From Bullera alba (Eukaryota; Basidiomycota; Tremellomycetes; Tremellales; Bulleraceae), in NCBI GenBank assembly GCA_001600095.1, contig BCIX01000003.1, positions 434,001-498,000 on the forward strand: a DNA stretch of 64,000 nt. The letters run 5' to 3'. Both the position numbers and the translations under genes were made by a program. Positions 1 to 11,801 of the stretch are shown here, piece by piece (position 1 is the stretch's first letter; each line of letters opens with the position of its first letter). The notes beneath the pieces are model-generated. The model was not told the DNA's origin. It saw only the letters and a program-made list of their open reading frames with translations, and ran no database searches.

Positions 1-728
1 TCTTACTCACCTGACATCACCAACGTATGAGCTCATTCCCCAGTTGGTCATCGCGACACCCCAGATACCGAGGGTAACACAGAGTTGGAAAGAACCTTTA
101 AGGGTGTAAGTGCCGATCCGTTATAGCTCGCAAAGACTCACCGGTAACAAGACCACGGTATCGAGGAGGGGCAGCCTCAGCCTGGAAGACTGGCACCAGT
201 CCGGAGGTGGCGCCAATACCGAGACCAGTAAGAAGACGGGCCACGCAAATCTGGGCGTAGGTGTTGTATGCGGAAGTCTGCACTCGTGTCAGTTTTGGTC
301 CATGCCCATGCGAAAGCACAACTCACCTCGATGGCGGCTCCGACCAGGTGAATCAGACAGAAAGCCATACAGGTCACTCGCAATCCAAACTACAGCCTGT
401 GAGCCTCCGAATCGCCAGGCCGGCTGTCTTACTCACCTTGCTGGCGATGCTACCGGAAGAGACAGCGCCGATGACTGCACCAACACTCAAAAGACCAGTG
501 ATTGCACTCTGCCTTGTTGTGCTGATCACGTATTCTCCACCCTGGAACTCTCCAAACCTGCGCTGGTACGCAGGCATGTTGAACTGGAATGACATAAGCT
601 GGGCTCTCGATGGCAGATGTTATTGTACGCACCAGACCACTACCCTCCGAGTTCCCCCAACCAAAGATCACTCCTGCGAGTGACTGGAACAGGCATAGTA
701 CCAAAGCTTTCTTGTCGCTTCGAGGCAT
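1..728 (-). CDS. MFS sugar transporter, 5' part only
   Basis: This is the N-terminal part of a major facilitator superfamily sugar/hexose transporter of the plasma membrane; the rest lies beyond the left edge. Translation starts at the ATG at 728-726 (MPRSDKK..., then a first membrane segment ending in the FGW of the family's FGYD/FGWN region). A 34-nt intron (donor at 632, acceptor near 600) joins in frame to an exon beginning LMSFQFNMPAYQRRFG. Later exons carry GAVIGAVSSG (TM2), the TM4 block ARLLTGLGIGATSGLVPV, then QAEAAPPRYRG, which is the P-E/Q-x-x-P-x-x-x-R-G signature of sugar porters. The expected loop GRR between TM2 and TM3 falls at an intron and was not fully traced. The substrate cannot be told from this fragment. 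Confidence 0.85.
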
Positions 729-1587
729 GATGAGTCTTGTGAACTTGAATGTCGACAACTGAGAGAGACTCTTTCCACGGGGTGGACTTATATACCACGG
801 TTGCGTGGTGACGAGGGCGAACGGAGGAAGCAAAGTCTGTCCGTGCTCGGTCAGAGTGAGAAGTTTTATAGCGTACGCAGATCCGTTCACGTCCCCACTG
901 CTGCTCGCAGACGCATCCCACTTGTCTTGGCCTAGCATTTTTCGCAGAGATATCAGCACCCTCACACATTATCGTAATCACTTCCGATCCCACGGCCGGG
1001 CGCGACGTCGGCCGCAGATAGAACAAGTGGAGGAAGACAAGCTTGCCCTGTCTCTGCTTGCGATTAGTTTCCTCTTGCAGCAAGCTCTGAGGCATCTCAA
1101 CACTTCGCTTCGATCTAAACGACATCGGGTTTGGCCGTTGCCGCATGAAAATCGCCAATAACGGGATTTGCCACCCTTAGATCCGCACAGGACCCCTATG
1201 ACGTCCCTGGCTTTGTGGCGTCCATTGCCGCCGGTACTTCCCGATCGCCACCAGTGTCACCCTGTGTCACCCTCATAGTGTCACTTCGGACGGATCGTCG
1301 GGCTGCCGAATGTGACAAATCGGTTGCTGAGCTCCGGGACCAGAACTGACCAGAAGGGACGGAAACAGGTGAGGACAGGGAGGGACAGGGCAAGAACGAA
1401 GAGCGACGAAGATCTGATTTGAGAGCTTGAGCCTGAGACCTCGCGAGACTCTACAGGACTCTACGGAACCCTGATGAGCCCTGATGTGAAACCGAGCAGG
1501 ACCGAGCTGATCAGGCTGCAATCTGCATCATGCCAAATTTGGAATCAGACTGCTTCATAGGAACACCAAATGACCACCGCATGACCT
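729..1587. other. Intergenic region, 859 bp
   Basis: This stretch lies between the start of the sugar transporter and the stop of the FUSC-type transporter, so it holds the transporter promoter at its left end. No ORF here looks coding. The part from 1250 to 1530 is full of short imperfect direct repeats (GTGTCAC, GACCAGA/GACAGG and CTCTACxGGA units), including one exact 10-bp tandem duplication. Confidence 0.6.
1254..1273. repeat. Exact 10-bp tandem duplication
   Basis: The unit GTGTCACCCT occurs twice with no gap or mismatch. A further GTGTCAC follows at 1278-1284. Confidence 0.9.
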
Positions 1588-4500
1588 CTATTCAACGTGC
1601 ATAAAGGTTTTGCTGCCAAAGAGCGTTCGGGCAGCCGCTGTCAGCTGAGCGGTAGTCATGGTCAGCGATGACCATAAGGATGCCAAGAAACGGGAAGGAC
1701 AGAAAGGAGCACAGTTCAGCTCGCGCATCTCACCTCTTCCAGAACGTTGCAAACTTCGGCGAGGGCTGCGTTTTCAGCCATACCGTAAAGGATGCTGATA
1801 TCGGCTGGGGATCCCTGACTGTCAAGTTCATTCGGAGATCGCGCCTTTCGGGCGAGATCGTCCAAGGTATGCTCGAGACTGTCCAGCGCGTGCCGTGGAG
1901 AAGGGAGAAATTGGGGCAGTGGGCTCCTCGATCGGAATGCTTGACTTAGTGCCCATAGGTTGACCATGATCGCAGAGACCTACATTGTCAGCTGTCAAAG
2001 CGGATCTATCCACTCACAAGCTCGCGGCGTATGGGCAGCACATCCAGGACGGTAGCTTGCCGGGGTACGCTGAAACGCAGGGTGCGGACCTCAGAGAAGG
2101 CAATGAATAGACGATCCATAACGTCGACCACTTCAATGTACATCTTGATCGGTCGTGGAAGCAAAGAGAGTTCGTTGACTTGTATATCGACAAGAGTGCG
2201 ACATATTCGAATGTGTGTCTACATTTGAGATCAGCCATCGACACTGAGGGCTCGATGAACACGCTCACCCGGAGATCGCGGTCGAGGCGGTCATAGTGCT
2301 TGGTGTCTACTTTATATACCAGAGAAGGACGAAGGTGATCGCTATGCAATCAGTACACAAATTATCTGCCTCCACCTACCGGCTCATACAAAGGTCTATA
2401 GGCGCTTTAGCGAGGCGACAGGCAAGGTCACTCACAATACTCTGATATTTGATCGAGGGCAGTCGCCATGGACCTAAAGTACCGCACCCGAGCGTGATTG
2501 GGCCACACCATGGTTCCAACCAGGACAGCGGCCACAATACCCAACGCAATGTCGACAAAGCGTGACCAAGCCAGCTGCCAGTTCGACTGCCCTCGATCGA
2601 GGTCCAAGTACCTGATGAACATGATGGGCGGCATAGTAATACCTCTAAGATTGGTTATCCAGACGTTGCGCGTGTAACATCGGGTCCACTCACGCAACCG
2701 TCGCGATTGGCGGGTACTTGGTGAACATGATGACATAGGACAGCGGGACTGTGAGGACAGTAGCGAGAGTGACCAATCCGAATGGATTCTCGTTCGCGAT
2801 CAAAGTGGACTATCGAGTCAGACAGTAGCAGCAGTTGATCAACTCACGACGTAGGCGACGACCGCACCTATAAAGGTACCGAGAAGGCGAAAGACGCCAA
2901 CCTTCATGATGCCCCCGGTATGTGTTTCCAGCACATACATGTAGGACACCACTATCCATGCACCTCGTGTCTCGTCGAACCACGCTCGGCCTGGGTGATT
3001 CGGTGGTAGCAATGCCGGAAGCGATAACAAGCTGATTCCCCCAGCTAATTTGATGCTAAAGTGGGCATGCGATGAATGCTTTAGTGCGTGAATAAGTTTA
3101 GATAGCGTGATTCGGACTGTCGACATCAGATGGGTTCAACTGCAGGACTCACCTCGGATCACATCTCTTTGATTCCACAGCCGTCGCCATAGCAATTGAA
3201 CCCGCCCGAGGTTTTCTGGAGCAAACGATCGGGTTCCGTACCTAACAGCGGTGATATAGTCCAGATCATACGACTCGGTATCATATGGCGCCTCGGCGCT
3301 CTGCGTGTCCTCATCCGTGTTTGATTGGTCTGAGAAAAGGTCAGCCGGTGAAGGATGACGGATGGACCTACCTGGAGCTGCAGGTACGTCACAGAAAGCC
3401 ATGACGGTCGAGGATCTAGTCCAGGGCGAGTAGATCGTCGGCCATTGCCATCGGACTTTGTCGTTGGCTTGTTTGTGTAAGCTTAGTATTACTTGTTGGA
3501 GATGTAATACCTCCTTTGCAAGGTCAAGCAAGGCGGTCATGTAAAAAGCGAGTCGAAAGTGCTCTCGATCATTTGGCGGCTCCTTATCGGTCGACTGGAT
3601 TAGAGGCTTGTGCCCAGCTGATTCGTCGCTTCTTCTCATTGTCTTCCAGTCGCCGAGTTGAGATAACATTTGGGTGAGATCTCGCTGTAGGTTTGAAAGC
3701 GCGACTTCGAGGTCTCGCTTCAAGCTGTCCAGTGGTTCCTCTGTGAGCACCTCCGTGGTTGTTGATTTCGGCCACCCATACATGGAGACTAGAGTCGAGT
3801 TGGAAGCGCATAAGCCTTCCACGACGGTGGTGACGAGCTTTGCCGACGACAAGAGGACCGGGCTTGGGCCAAGTCTCGGAATCGACATTGATCGACCGTG
3901 TTCGGTTGAACTTGCTTTCAAAGTGGTTGAAGCAGCTCTTCCGGCGAGCGATCCGGTCTTGGTCATTTGGTAGATGCCTGAATTTGCTGTATAGCCTGAA
4001 TTGCTCGCCTGTCGAGGGCTCCTTGTTGGAGATCCGCGATGAACCGTTCCACCTGCGAGGTTTGCCCTCCGAAGTGCCGCTTGGATACGTTCGCCCGGAA
4101 CATGGCTCGTTGATCCCAGCAAGGGGTTGCGCTGGATTCGACGCAACGCTGCGAGTACCGGATCCAAAGTGGATGTCCGCAGTCTTGCTTTCTCAACTTC
4201 TCGTTTACAGTCGTCGAATATTGGTTGCAGTTTGGCGACAGAGGCTCTCAGAGCGGTGACCAATGCCGCATGCCTCGCTGACGATTTCTGATCTATTGCA
4301 ATCGACGCCACTTGGCTGTGCCCCAATTCGTCTTCAAGATTCAGCACGCTGTACAGTGCGGTCGGGAGTATTTGCTGGATGAGTGAGATCGACTCGCCGA
4401 TCAGGCTACCCAGTTGAGGTTTAGACGACTTTAGCGAGAACGCGATCGTCGGAACAAGAGCGAATGCCGCCGCAAAACAAGTCACATAGAACGTGTCGGT

Positions 4501-5163
4501 AAAGTAGAAAGCTCTCATCTGGGGGCAGTCAGCATAGTCCGCAAGAGCATGTAAACACAGCTTACGGAAGTGAGGCCAGTGCTAGCGGTCAAAATGAAGA
4601 TCGGAAAGAATAGTGCGATTCGCGAGGCAGCTATCAATGTTGAGGAATAGCTTCGCACGAAACCACCTGCATCCAGTTAGTGTCCATTCCAGATCGCTGG
4701 TAGCCAAGACTCACAAGCAAGAGCCAGAATCGCCAGGCCGACTCCAATCACCACACGAGCCTGGACCGAATCCGAGCCATAACGACTTCCGCACACACTG
4801 GCGACTGCGAGCGTCGCACAGGTCCAGCCTAGTCCTGCTAATGCACCGATGATGCTAAGGACTGGAACACTCAGCTCGAAATCCGAGATACGGCAGAACA
4901 GACAAACAGGTCATTTCCAGCTGCGGTATAAGCTTGTTGCTGGGGAAGAAGAACAATAGCAGGACAGTATACACGAGAAAGGCATATCTATATCGAGCAT
5001 CAGGTCTGGACGGATTCATAAAGCCTATACAACGGACTTACTGTCCGCCCAGCCTATTCAGTGATCCGATGACCACAAACGCAAAGCACAAGAACGCGGA
5101 CAGCGTGGGCTTCAAGAGCGAAAGGCATGTCGCTCGTACGTTTTGTGGTATGTGAAGTCCCAT
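1588..5163 (-). CDS. FUSC/ArAE-family multi-pass membrane transporter
   Basis: A roughly 1,000-residue membrane protein of the fungal group with an N-terminal ArAE_2_N-like region, an FUSC_2-like membrane block and a C-terminal DUF2421-like domain. Relatives are putative transporters of aromatic acids or other organic anions. The start at 5163 reads MGLHIPQNVRATCLSLLKPT followed by a hydrophobic segment and GSLNRLGGQ before an intron. The largest exon (about 4518-3170) has two membrane-like stretches (YVTCFAAAFALVPTIAFSL) and a long Ser-rich soluble part. The second membrane block contains FRLLGTFIGAVVAYVV, typical of FUSC proteins, then FVDIALGIVAAVLVGTMVW. A last intron joins ...NVLEE to a short exon ending FMHVE with TAG at 1590-1588. 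The substrate is unknown. Confidence 0.8.
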
Positions 5164-5568
5164 ACCGGTGCACCTGATCGAAATACACGCTGGCTCATCC
5201 CTCCTGTACTAGCTTATACACAAGTCGATGTGGGCGGGTTGATGAAACCAGTGACCGGGATGGTCTGCCAGCTTGAGGAAAGCTTATAGTCGAGGCGAAG
5301 CCATGTCAGCAGCATGAAGCAAGCATGAAGACCAGGGTACCAGTTCGCGACAGCTTGCTGCCTGCACAGAGAGAGTAGGAGGTCAACAAAAAAAAAGCTT
5401 CCGCGAGATCGTTGATCGAGTATTTTGCAAGGTCAAGTTGTCAACCTCTACGCCGTAGATGCGATCTTACCACTACTTGTAAGACAGCTCCATCACCACC
5501 CTCTCAAGAAATACCGAAGCAGGCAAATCCCGGCTCACCCGGGATCATCTCCAATTCGAGTATACAAG
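5164..5568. promoter_or_regulatory. Divergent promoter, FUSC transporter / LRR protein
   Basis: A 405-bp gap between two outward-facing starts. It has an A-rich run near 5388 upstream of the LRR gene. I identify no specific factor site. Confidence 0.5.
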
Positions 5569-7219
5569 ATGGACAGGGGTGCAGCCAGAAGCCGAAAGCG
5601 AGCTGCTCAGCCAGCCAAGGTCGAGGCTAGAGACTCCAAGGATCACAAACCCAGTCGACTCGCGGCCCGTAATGTGTCTGACAAGCCCACGACATCCGAA
5701 GCTGGTCCCTCGAAACCTCGCCAATCAAGACCGGTCAAGGCCCCCAGGGAGCCTCAATCACGAGATCCTGCGTTATATCGCCCAAAAGCCGTCCGAACAG
5801 CCGCTGCCCTAAATTGGTCGCAGGAACCGTTCACCGAACCACCGTCCCTTACAGGCATTACTCGTGTCGACTTGTCGGGGAGCGAGATGACCGATGTGTC
5901 GTGGTTGAAAGATTCGGAGGTGCGCTGGCTCAGTCTAGCAGGATGCAAGATCACAAAGGGTTGGGAGGCGGTTGGGAGCCTCAAGGAGCTTACCGGTGAG
6001 TTTAAGCCTTCGAGTCTCAGAGCTGATATGACTAGTACTCAACATTAGCGATTGCGGATTGACGACATGTCCAAAGGCTTTGACAGACATTACCAAGGTG
6101 AAAGCCGTTGTCGCCATGAACAATCCCTGGTCGGTCATAGACGACGATGTCGTCAAGGCTTGGAAGGAGCTCAACTCGATGAGTATGTTGTCGGTATTCT
6201 GATCAGAGCTGACTTTTACAGTCGTGTCGCACTCTCCAAATCTCACCAAATTACCGTCTGCACTCTGCCAGCTCTATCACCTGTCAAAGCTCACCTTTTC
6301 GCACTGCCCAAAGTTGGTCGTCACGTCTCTGCCTGATCTCTCAACATTGCCACTGCTCAGAGACGTCAAGATGAACAACTTGCCCCTGCTCCAATCTCTA
6401 CCTTCGCATATGCGGAGCTGGGGGGCGGGAAGCATGTCACTGGTCAGCAGTAAAGAGACCACTGGAACTGCTCGACAAGGGCAAGGCCTCGAAGTGCTCG
6501 ACTTGGGCAATTGTGCTTTGCCATACTCGGCTCTAAGCTCTCAGTTTCAGCTCGGCAAGTCAACTACGGGTGCCGCTCGCTGGCCCAATCTACGCTCCTT
6601 GACCTTGCACTCCAACCCATTGTGTTCCAGTCACGAAAACTACGCCGACCTTGTGCAGTCCTCTCCAGACCTGCCCAACATACAAATCATCGACGCCAAG
6701 AGAGTGAAAGAGCGTAAACGCAAGGGCGAGGTGTCGGAAAAGTCTGGAAAGAAACAACGCCCAAAGGTGAAACCCAGCGGAGCCAACACTACGCTAGGTG
6801 GCACACCAAAAGCATGGGGAGCAGATCGAGAGCTTGTCAAATCGGCGACTCAGAAACCCAGTGCGCCGTCCAAATCTACAGCACAGCCCAGCGAGCAGCG
6901 AAAACGAAAAGCTGCGCCAGAAGAGCCCATGGAGCCCGCCAGGAAAGCCAAAAGTGGCAAGACGCACGACACGATACCGCAAGCGTCACGCACAGTGGAT
7001 CGAGGATCTCAGCTAGATCCATCGAAACTTGCCGCCGCCGAGGTCAAGCGGAAACCTAGCAGAAACGAGACGTCTGTGGTCGGCGTGATCGATGTCAAGT
7101 CTGGCTCGGGCAAGGCGACGTCGAAGAAAGCAAAGGCAGGCGAGAACAGCGGCCTGGATCTAAAGTCAATGTTCTCAAAGCCGGCCGAGGAGACGGGTCT
7201 GGGTGTTGGAGGTTGGTAG
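5569..7219 (+). CDS. Leucine-rich-repeat protein with a basic C-terminal tail
   Basis: Three exons encode about 500 residues. The start MDRGAARSRKRAAQ at 5569 leads into a basic, disordered N-terminus of about 90 residues. LRR-like units follow: ITRVDLSGSEMTDVSWL, VRWLSLAGCKITKGWEAV, ALNISDCGLTTCPKAL, NLTKLPSALCQLYHLSKL and GLEVLDLGNCALPYSAL. The last unit (LRSLTLHSNPLCS...YADLVQSSPDLPNIQIIDAKRV) resembles an LRR C-terminal cap. The final 170 residues are Lys/Ser/Pro rich with several nuclear-localisation-like clusters (KERKRKGE, KKQRPK, QRKRKA), so a nuclear or nucleolar role is inferred. Introns lie near 5996-6049 and 6184-6221. I do not recognise a specific orthologue. Confidence 0.8.
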
Positions 7220-7262
7220 TCCGCTCGATTCCATGTAATTCAGTGTACAATCTGTACATACC

Positions 7263-9701
7263 CTAATCATCGCTATCTACACTACTGTCATCTTCGTCGT
7301 CGTCCTCTGGCAATCCGCTAGCCAATCTTCTCATACCTACGCCTCCCTCGACGCCAAAGTCATAGCCGCCTTGTGCGTATTGTGAATCTTGCTGTGATCC
7401 CGAAAATGTCAAGTCGTCGAGATTCGCCATGTCTTCGAGTGTGGCCGTTGGATCCGCCTCGTCCATCCCTTGATCATACGTTTGACCCGCAGAAAAGTCG
7501 TCGTGTATGCCTCCCGCGTCTATTCCAAGCGAGGCGTTGATCATGGCTGCCATTTCATCCTCCTCTGATTCTGGCTCTATGCCGGGAAGATCACCATAGG
7601 AGTCTGCCAATGACGTATCTCGATCATGATCGCCAGCTGGTGATGGGTGAGATCTCGCCGATCCACCTTCGGTCCCGCTTGCCACCGACTCGTCGTCGTC
7701 GCCAAACAAGTCGTCTGTGTCATCCTCCGCCTCGGCATCCTCCGCCTCGGTTGGGGCCTCTGCTAGCGATCCGCGCGACTCGGTGGGACCCCCACGTAGA
7801 GGCGTGGGAGGAGCGGTGTCGTATTCGTCCACATCGTCGACGTCCATATCGGGTAGCGGAGTGGAGTTGTCGATTCTTGATGGGCTCTGACCTGTCGCAT
7901 CCATCTCCTTCTTCTCCTCTTCCGCTTCCGCTAGTTCGTCCAGCAATGACTGTCGAGCTTCAACCTTGGTCCGAATTTCTCCTTGCAATCCAGCTATAGT
8001 CTCTTCGAAACGTTTCTACAAGCGTCAGTACGGTCTTGGTCCGTATGACTTACCATCATGATCGGGTTGCCACCAGTGAAACTGGCCTTCTTTTTCTCTA
8101 TGGCAGACTCTAGTGCCTTGACCTCGCTTGTCAATTGTTTGATCTTGTCCTTCTTCTCCATTGTCTCTTCGTCATCTTCGACCTCCGCTATCTCCTCATC
8201 GTCATCATCTTCGGAAGCAGAGAGACCATCGTCCTCGGTACCAGATGCAGAGTCCTGAAGGGTCAGCAGCGCACATCGTCTGTCCAAACCTACCCCTTCC
8301 ATTTCTTCCATCAGCGCAGCTGCGAGTTCTCTGAAAATACGTTAGCGATGATCAACGAAGTCAGGATTCGAAACTCACTCGTCCAGACCCTGCTCGTCAT
8401 TATCCTCGCCCTCACCGTCGTCGTCCCCATATGCATACGAGCCGTCCCCTTCGCCGGCTTCTCCATAATCACCCTCCCCACCTTCCCAATCCTCAGCGGC
8501 AGACATCGCCACGCTGCCAGGATCCTCGTACATTTCCGAGCCGCCATACTCGGATCCCGCTTCGTGATGCGCCCATTGAGCATTCGGATCGTATTCAGCG
8601 TAGTACGAGTCTGGGATATCCGGATCGTAGTGCGCATCGATCAAATCTACCCATTATCAGACACTTAATGACGCGTGTACTCACCGAATGATGTCGCATC
8701 CGCCTCGGCATCGTGCTTCAGGAGCTCCTCGACTTGTTCCTCAACTACCTCGATGGCTCTGCGAGAGAGACGTTTCCGGAACCGCCTCTTTCGAACGTGT
8801 CGCAGCGGTGGAGTCAGGCCATGCGGCCAGATGTAATCGTCCACTCGGAGGGGTGTGCTGGTGACCGACGACTCGTCCTTTATGGGATGCTCTACGACAA
8901 GCATCTACGAGGCGTCAGATATAACAAAACAGGGTTCATGAATGTGATTCACCTGAGAGATGTCCGCAATCTTGAACAAGTGTCTGCTGTCAAAGGTCTT
9001 TTGCGACTCGATTATACAAGGCAAGTCGACCAGCTTTGAGGAATAGGTAGTCCCGTTGATCCGGAATGTACCTCGTCGAGGATCTTCCTCATCAGCTGGC
9101 TGATTGACAAGCGAGACTCACCCATAAACTTGAACTCTATACCCTCTATCCCCTTTCCTTTGCCTTTGACAGCCTCTCTCAATCCGTTGGGACCGTCGGC
9201 CAATGACCTTGGGACCCGAAGGATGAACTGCTCTTCGAAAGCCAAGGGCTCGTCGTCGTCGTCCAAGTCTCGGTCATACTCTCCCAGAAAGCTGCTCTTC
9301 CGTCCTGCCGAAGCTTCATCATTGCCGGCGCCTTTTACACTGAACCGGAGCTTCTGTATTCTTGAAGACCCAGCTTCGGTACGAGCCGAAAGCCGACCTG
9401 ACGCTCTTGCAGATTGTGGCCTTGTGCCGACTCTGCCACGACTGCCTCTTCCCCGACTACCTCTCCCGCGTCCGCGCCCGCGTCCTCGGCCACTGGTGCT
9501 ATCTGCTTGCGGTTGAGCCGACTTGTTGAAGGTGAAGTTCAAGCGAGGTGCCGATGTCGGAGCTGGAATGGCGGGCTGCTGATCAGACCACGAGCCCATG
9601 TTGGGGGAGTCAAGGGTGATGGTAGAAGGTCCAGCTGTGGGGTCGGCCGGCTGAAATGCTTCATGATTGGAAGTGTTCGACGTGTCGGCCGCAGGATCCA
9701 T
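7263..9701 (-). CDS. TAF7: Transcription initiation factor TFIID subunit 7
   Basis: TAF7 is a TFIID subunit that contacts TAF1 in RNA polymerase II initiation. The protein starts MDPAADTSN at 9701 and has a disordered N-terminus with a GR-rich tract (near 9430-9485). The TAFII55 N-terminal domain follows across several exons: FEEQFILRVPRSLADG, GTFRINGTTYSSKLVDLPC, QKTFDSRHLFKIADISQM and DDYIWPHGLTPPLRHVRKRR. The last block with RFRKRLS matches the strongly conserved human WNHGI...LKNVRKRRFRK segment. The C-terminal half is very acidic and contains a coiled-coil-like stretch (KIKQLTSEVKALESAIEKKK) and an Asp-rich end. At about 700 residues it is longer than human TAF7 but within the fungal range. 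Its stop lies 43 bp from the convergent LRR gene. Confidence 0.93.
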
Positions 9702-10151
9702 TTTGTTTTGACGTTTGAGACTATAGGACCGACAGAGCAGTGGTCGTAGTGATCACTACCATCCGCTTCTACGAGGGGCCTAAATCTAGCATCTGGGTCG
9801 ACAGAGATTTCCTCAGAGGCTCTCGAACTCGTGCAGTGCGCTAGGCGTATTATACGGCTATACCGTAGAGTCGTCGTAGGCCGTAGCTTGCGCCGTAGCT
9901 TGCTGCTTGCTAATGCTTGCTGCCAGCTGGTTGAGTTGCATGCCGAGCGTCCGAGCCTCCGAGGCATGGGCAAGCGCCAAGCGGACACTCCGAAATCTCC
10001 GCGCTTCAACAGTCCAGCCGTGCTAACGGTACCCAATTGGTACCCAAGCTCAACCCAAGCTCTCTGCTTGTAGCTTTGTCTTTGTACCGTCCAAATAGCT
10101 ACGCCACGATCTCCTAACCGACGCCCAATCTCAGCCAGATCAACGTCAGTC
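9702..10151. promoter_or_regulatory. Divergent promoter, TAF7 / unknown gene
   Basis: A 450-bp gap between divergent starts. It holds the tandem GCCGTAGCTTGC duplication followed by degenerate GCTTGCTGC copies to 9922, and the inverted element GGTACC-CAATT-GGTACC near 10029. The long minus-strand frame through this region has no protein-like features. Confidence 0.5.
9880..9903. repeat. Exact 12-bp tandem duplication
   Basis: The unit GCCGTAGCTTGC occurs twice without mismatch, in the TAF7 divergent promoter. Shorter GCTTGC copies continue to the right. Confidence 0.9.
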
Positions 10152-11734
10152 ATGGCTATCAAGCGACGTAGCTCCCCAGACAGGGTCGAACTGAAGAAGC
10201 AAAAGACTCGAGCTGCCGAACCTCCAGCCGAGCTGTCCAAGGGCGCCAAATGGATGATCCAGCAGATAGATCACATGCAGCAGGCGTACAAGGTATACAT
10301 TGGCCCTCCCATACTGGTCAAGCTGTCGCTGATGCAGGTTTTAGGAAGCCTTGATTGCTGCAGTGTCAATAATCCAGCATCAAAGTCGTTTCAAGAGTCT
10401 GTGAGTCACCCCGCCATCCCTTATGTTCGGGCATCAGTGTATCTGACCATATACAGAGGTATCAAAGACATCCAGACTCCGGTCCACCTGAAGTCCAAAC
10501 TTGACAACGCTTGGAGCAGATATGAGGCTGTCAGGAGGCATGTAGAGTGGTATACGGTAGGTCTTTGCGTGTCTATACGGCTCATAATTGACAATGTCAA
10601 CAGTCTCAAGATCGATCTCAAAGTTCGACATCTTACCCTATCATTGCACCGCTTCCCCAGCCAGCAGATACTCTGGCAATTGCAGAGGTTCCGGTAGAAC
10701 GCAAAGCCTCGCCTGTACCTCTAGCAGCGGCGTCAATGTTGGCCTATGATCATGAAAAGTCGACTGTCACGTCAAACATGGGTGTCGTGCCTGGTATGGA
10801 AACGCCAAACCAGCAAACATCCATGACTCAGACAATCCAGGGGGCTCTGCCTGGTCCATCGCTGCCAACTACTCAGTATCCCCCAGAGGGCGGAATGACA
10901 TTCCAGATGTCGGACAACGGGAATAGCGGCAACGTCGACCTCTCATCAATGACTCTCAACGAGCTCTCTGCGATCATGGAGGGGAACAGCGGACTCTTCA
11001 GCAATCCAGATGGTGACCAAGAAGGGCAAGATGGGTCAAGCAACACAGTCATGGACATGTTCGGTTCGCAAACGCAGCCTGGTAATGGCGACAGTATCAA
11101 ACCCGATTTTCAGCCTCAGCCTAGCTCGTTGGGCTTTGACAACAGCCATCCCATTGATCTATCACAGTCCATGGACATCAACACCAGCGCACCAGTGAAA
11201 GCCAATCTGACATCTGGATCTGGTTCGGCGCAAGAGACTCAACCAGCACCGCAGCCCAGTGGCTCCGCGGAAGTCGATGCTTTGTTGGCTTCGCTCACTC
11301 AATCACAAGAAGCGAATGGTTCGAGCGGACTCTCTTTCAATTTTGATCTTGGCGACGGGACGGGCGACGTCGATCTATCAGACCTTGCGGGTTTATTCTC
11401 CTCGGATAATGGAAATGCCGCACAACAGTACTCGAGGCCGATTGATGCGAGTGGCAACCCGGCAGCAGGTTCTGGCGGAGGTTCAGCCTTGACACAACCT
11501 CCAAACCCCGCTCGACCAGCGAGTCAGTCGGGTCAAGCGAACGAGCTGCTGCTGCTTGACGGCACGTCGAACGCCGGGACCCAAACAGCCGGAGTTCAGG
11601 GTCCCGGAGGTGCCCCTGCTGGAGGATCATACAACGTGGATGGCATCGATATCGAGGATTTCAATTTTGGAGATAATCTGCTGCCAAACGTCGAAGGCGA
11701 CGAGTTTGAAACTATGTTTGCAGAGTTCCGCTAG
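10152..11734 (+). CDS. Unrecognised nuclear-type protein with a low-complexity acidic tail
   Basis: The start MAIKRRSSPDRVELKKQK has a basic, nuclear-localisation-like N-terminus. About 100 residues of helical character follow over four short exons (SKGAKWMIQQIDHMQQAYK; EALIAAVSIIQHQSRFKS; IQTPVHLKSKLDNAWSRYEA). The rest, about 350 residues in one exon, is rich in Ser, Gln, Gly and Asn. It ends in an acidic, aromatic module (VDGIDIEDFNFG...VEGDEFETMFAEFR) that resembles a transcriptional activation region. The layout of a short helical head and a disordered acidic tail is seen in some Mediator and coactivator subunits. I see no diagnostic motif and do not assign a function. Confidence 0.7.
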
Positions 11735-11801
11735 GCCCGCTCCTAGCCCGCCGTCCTATATCTATGACCTTTTCTCCTAGCTATTTTCGCTGCTCGATGC
11801 A

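Noticed and set aside
9539..10249. Long minus-strand open frame upstream of TAF7
   Set aside because: It overlaps the TAF7 first exon in another frame and has no family features; it is a shadow of coding DNA and promoter.
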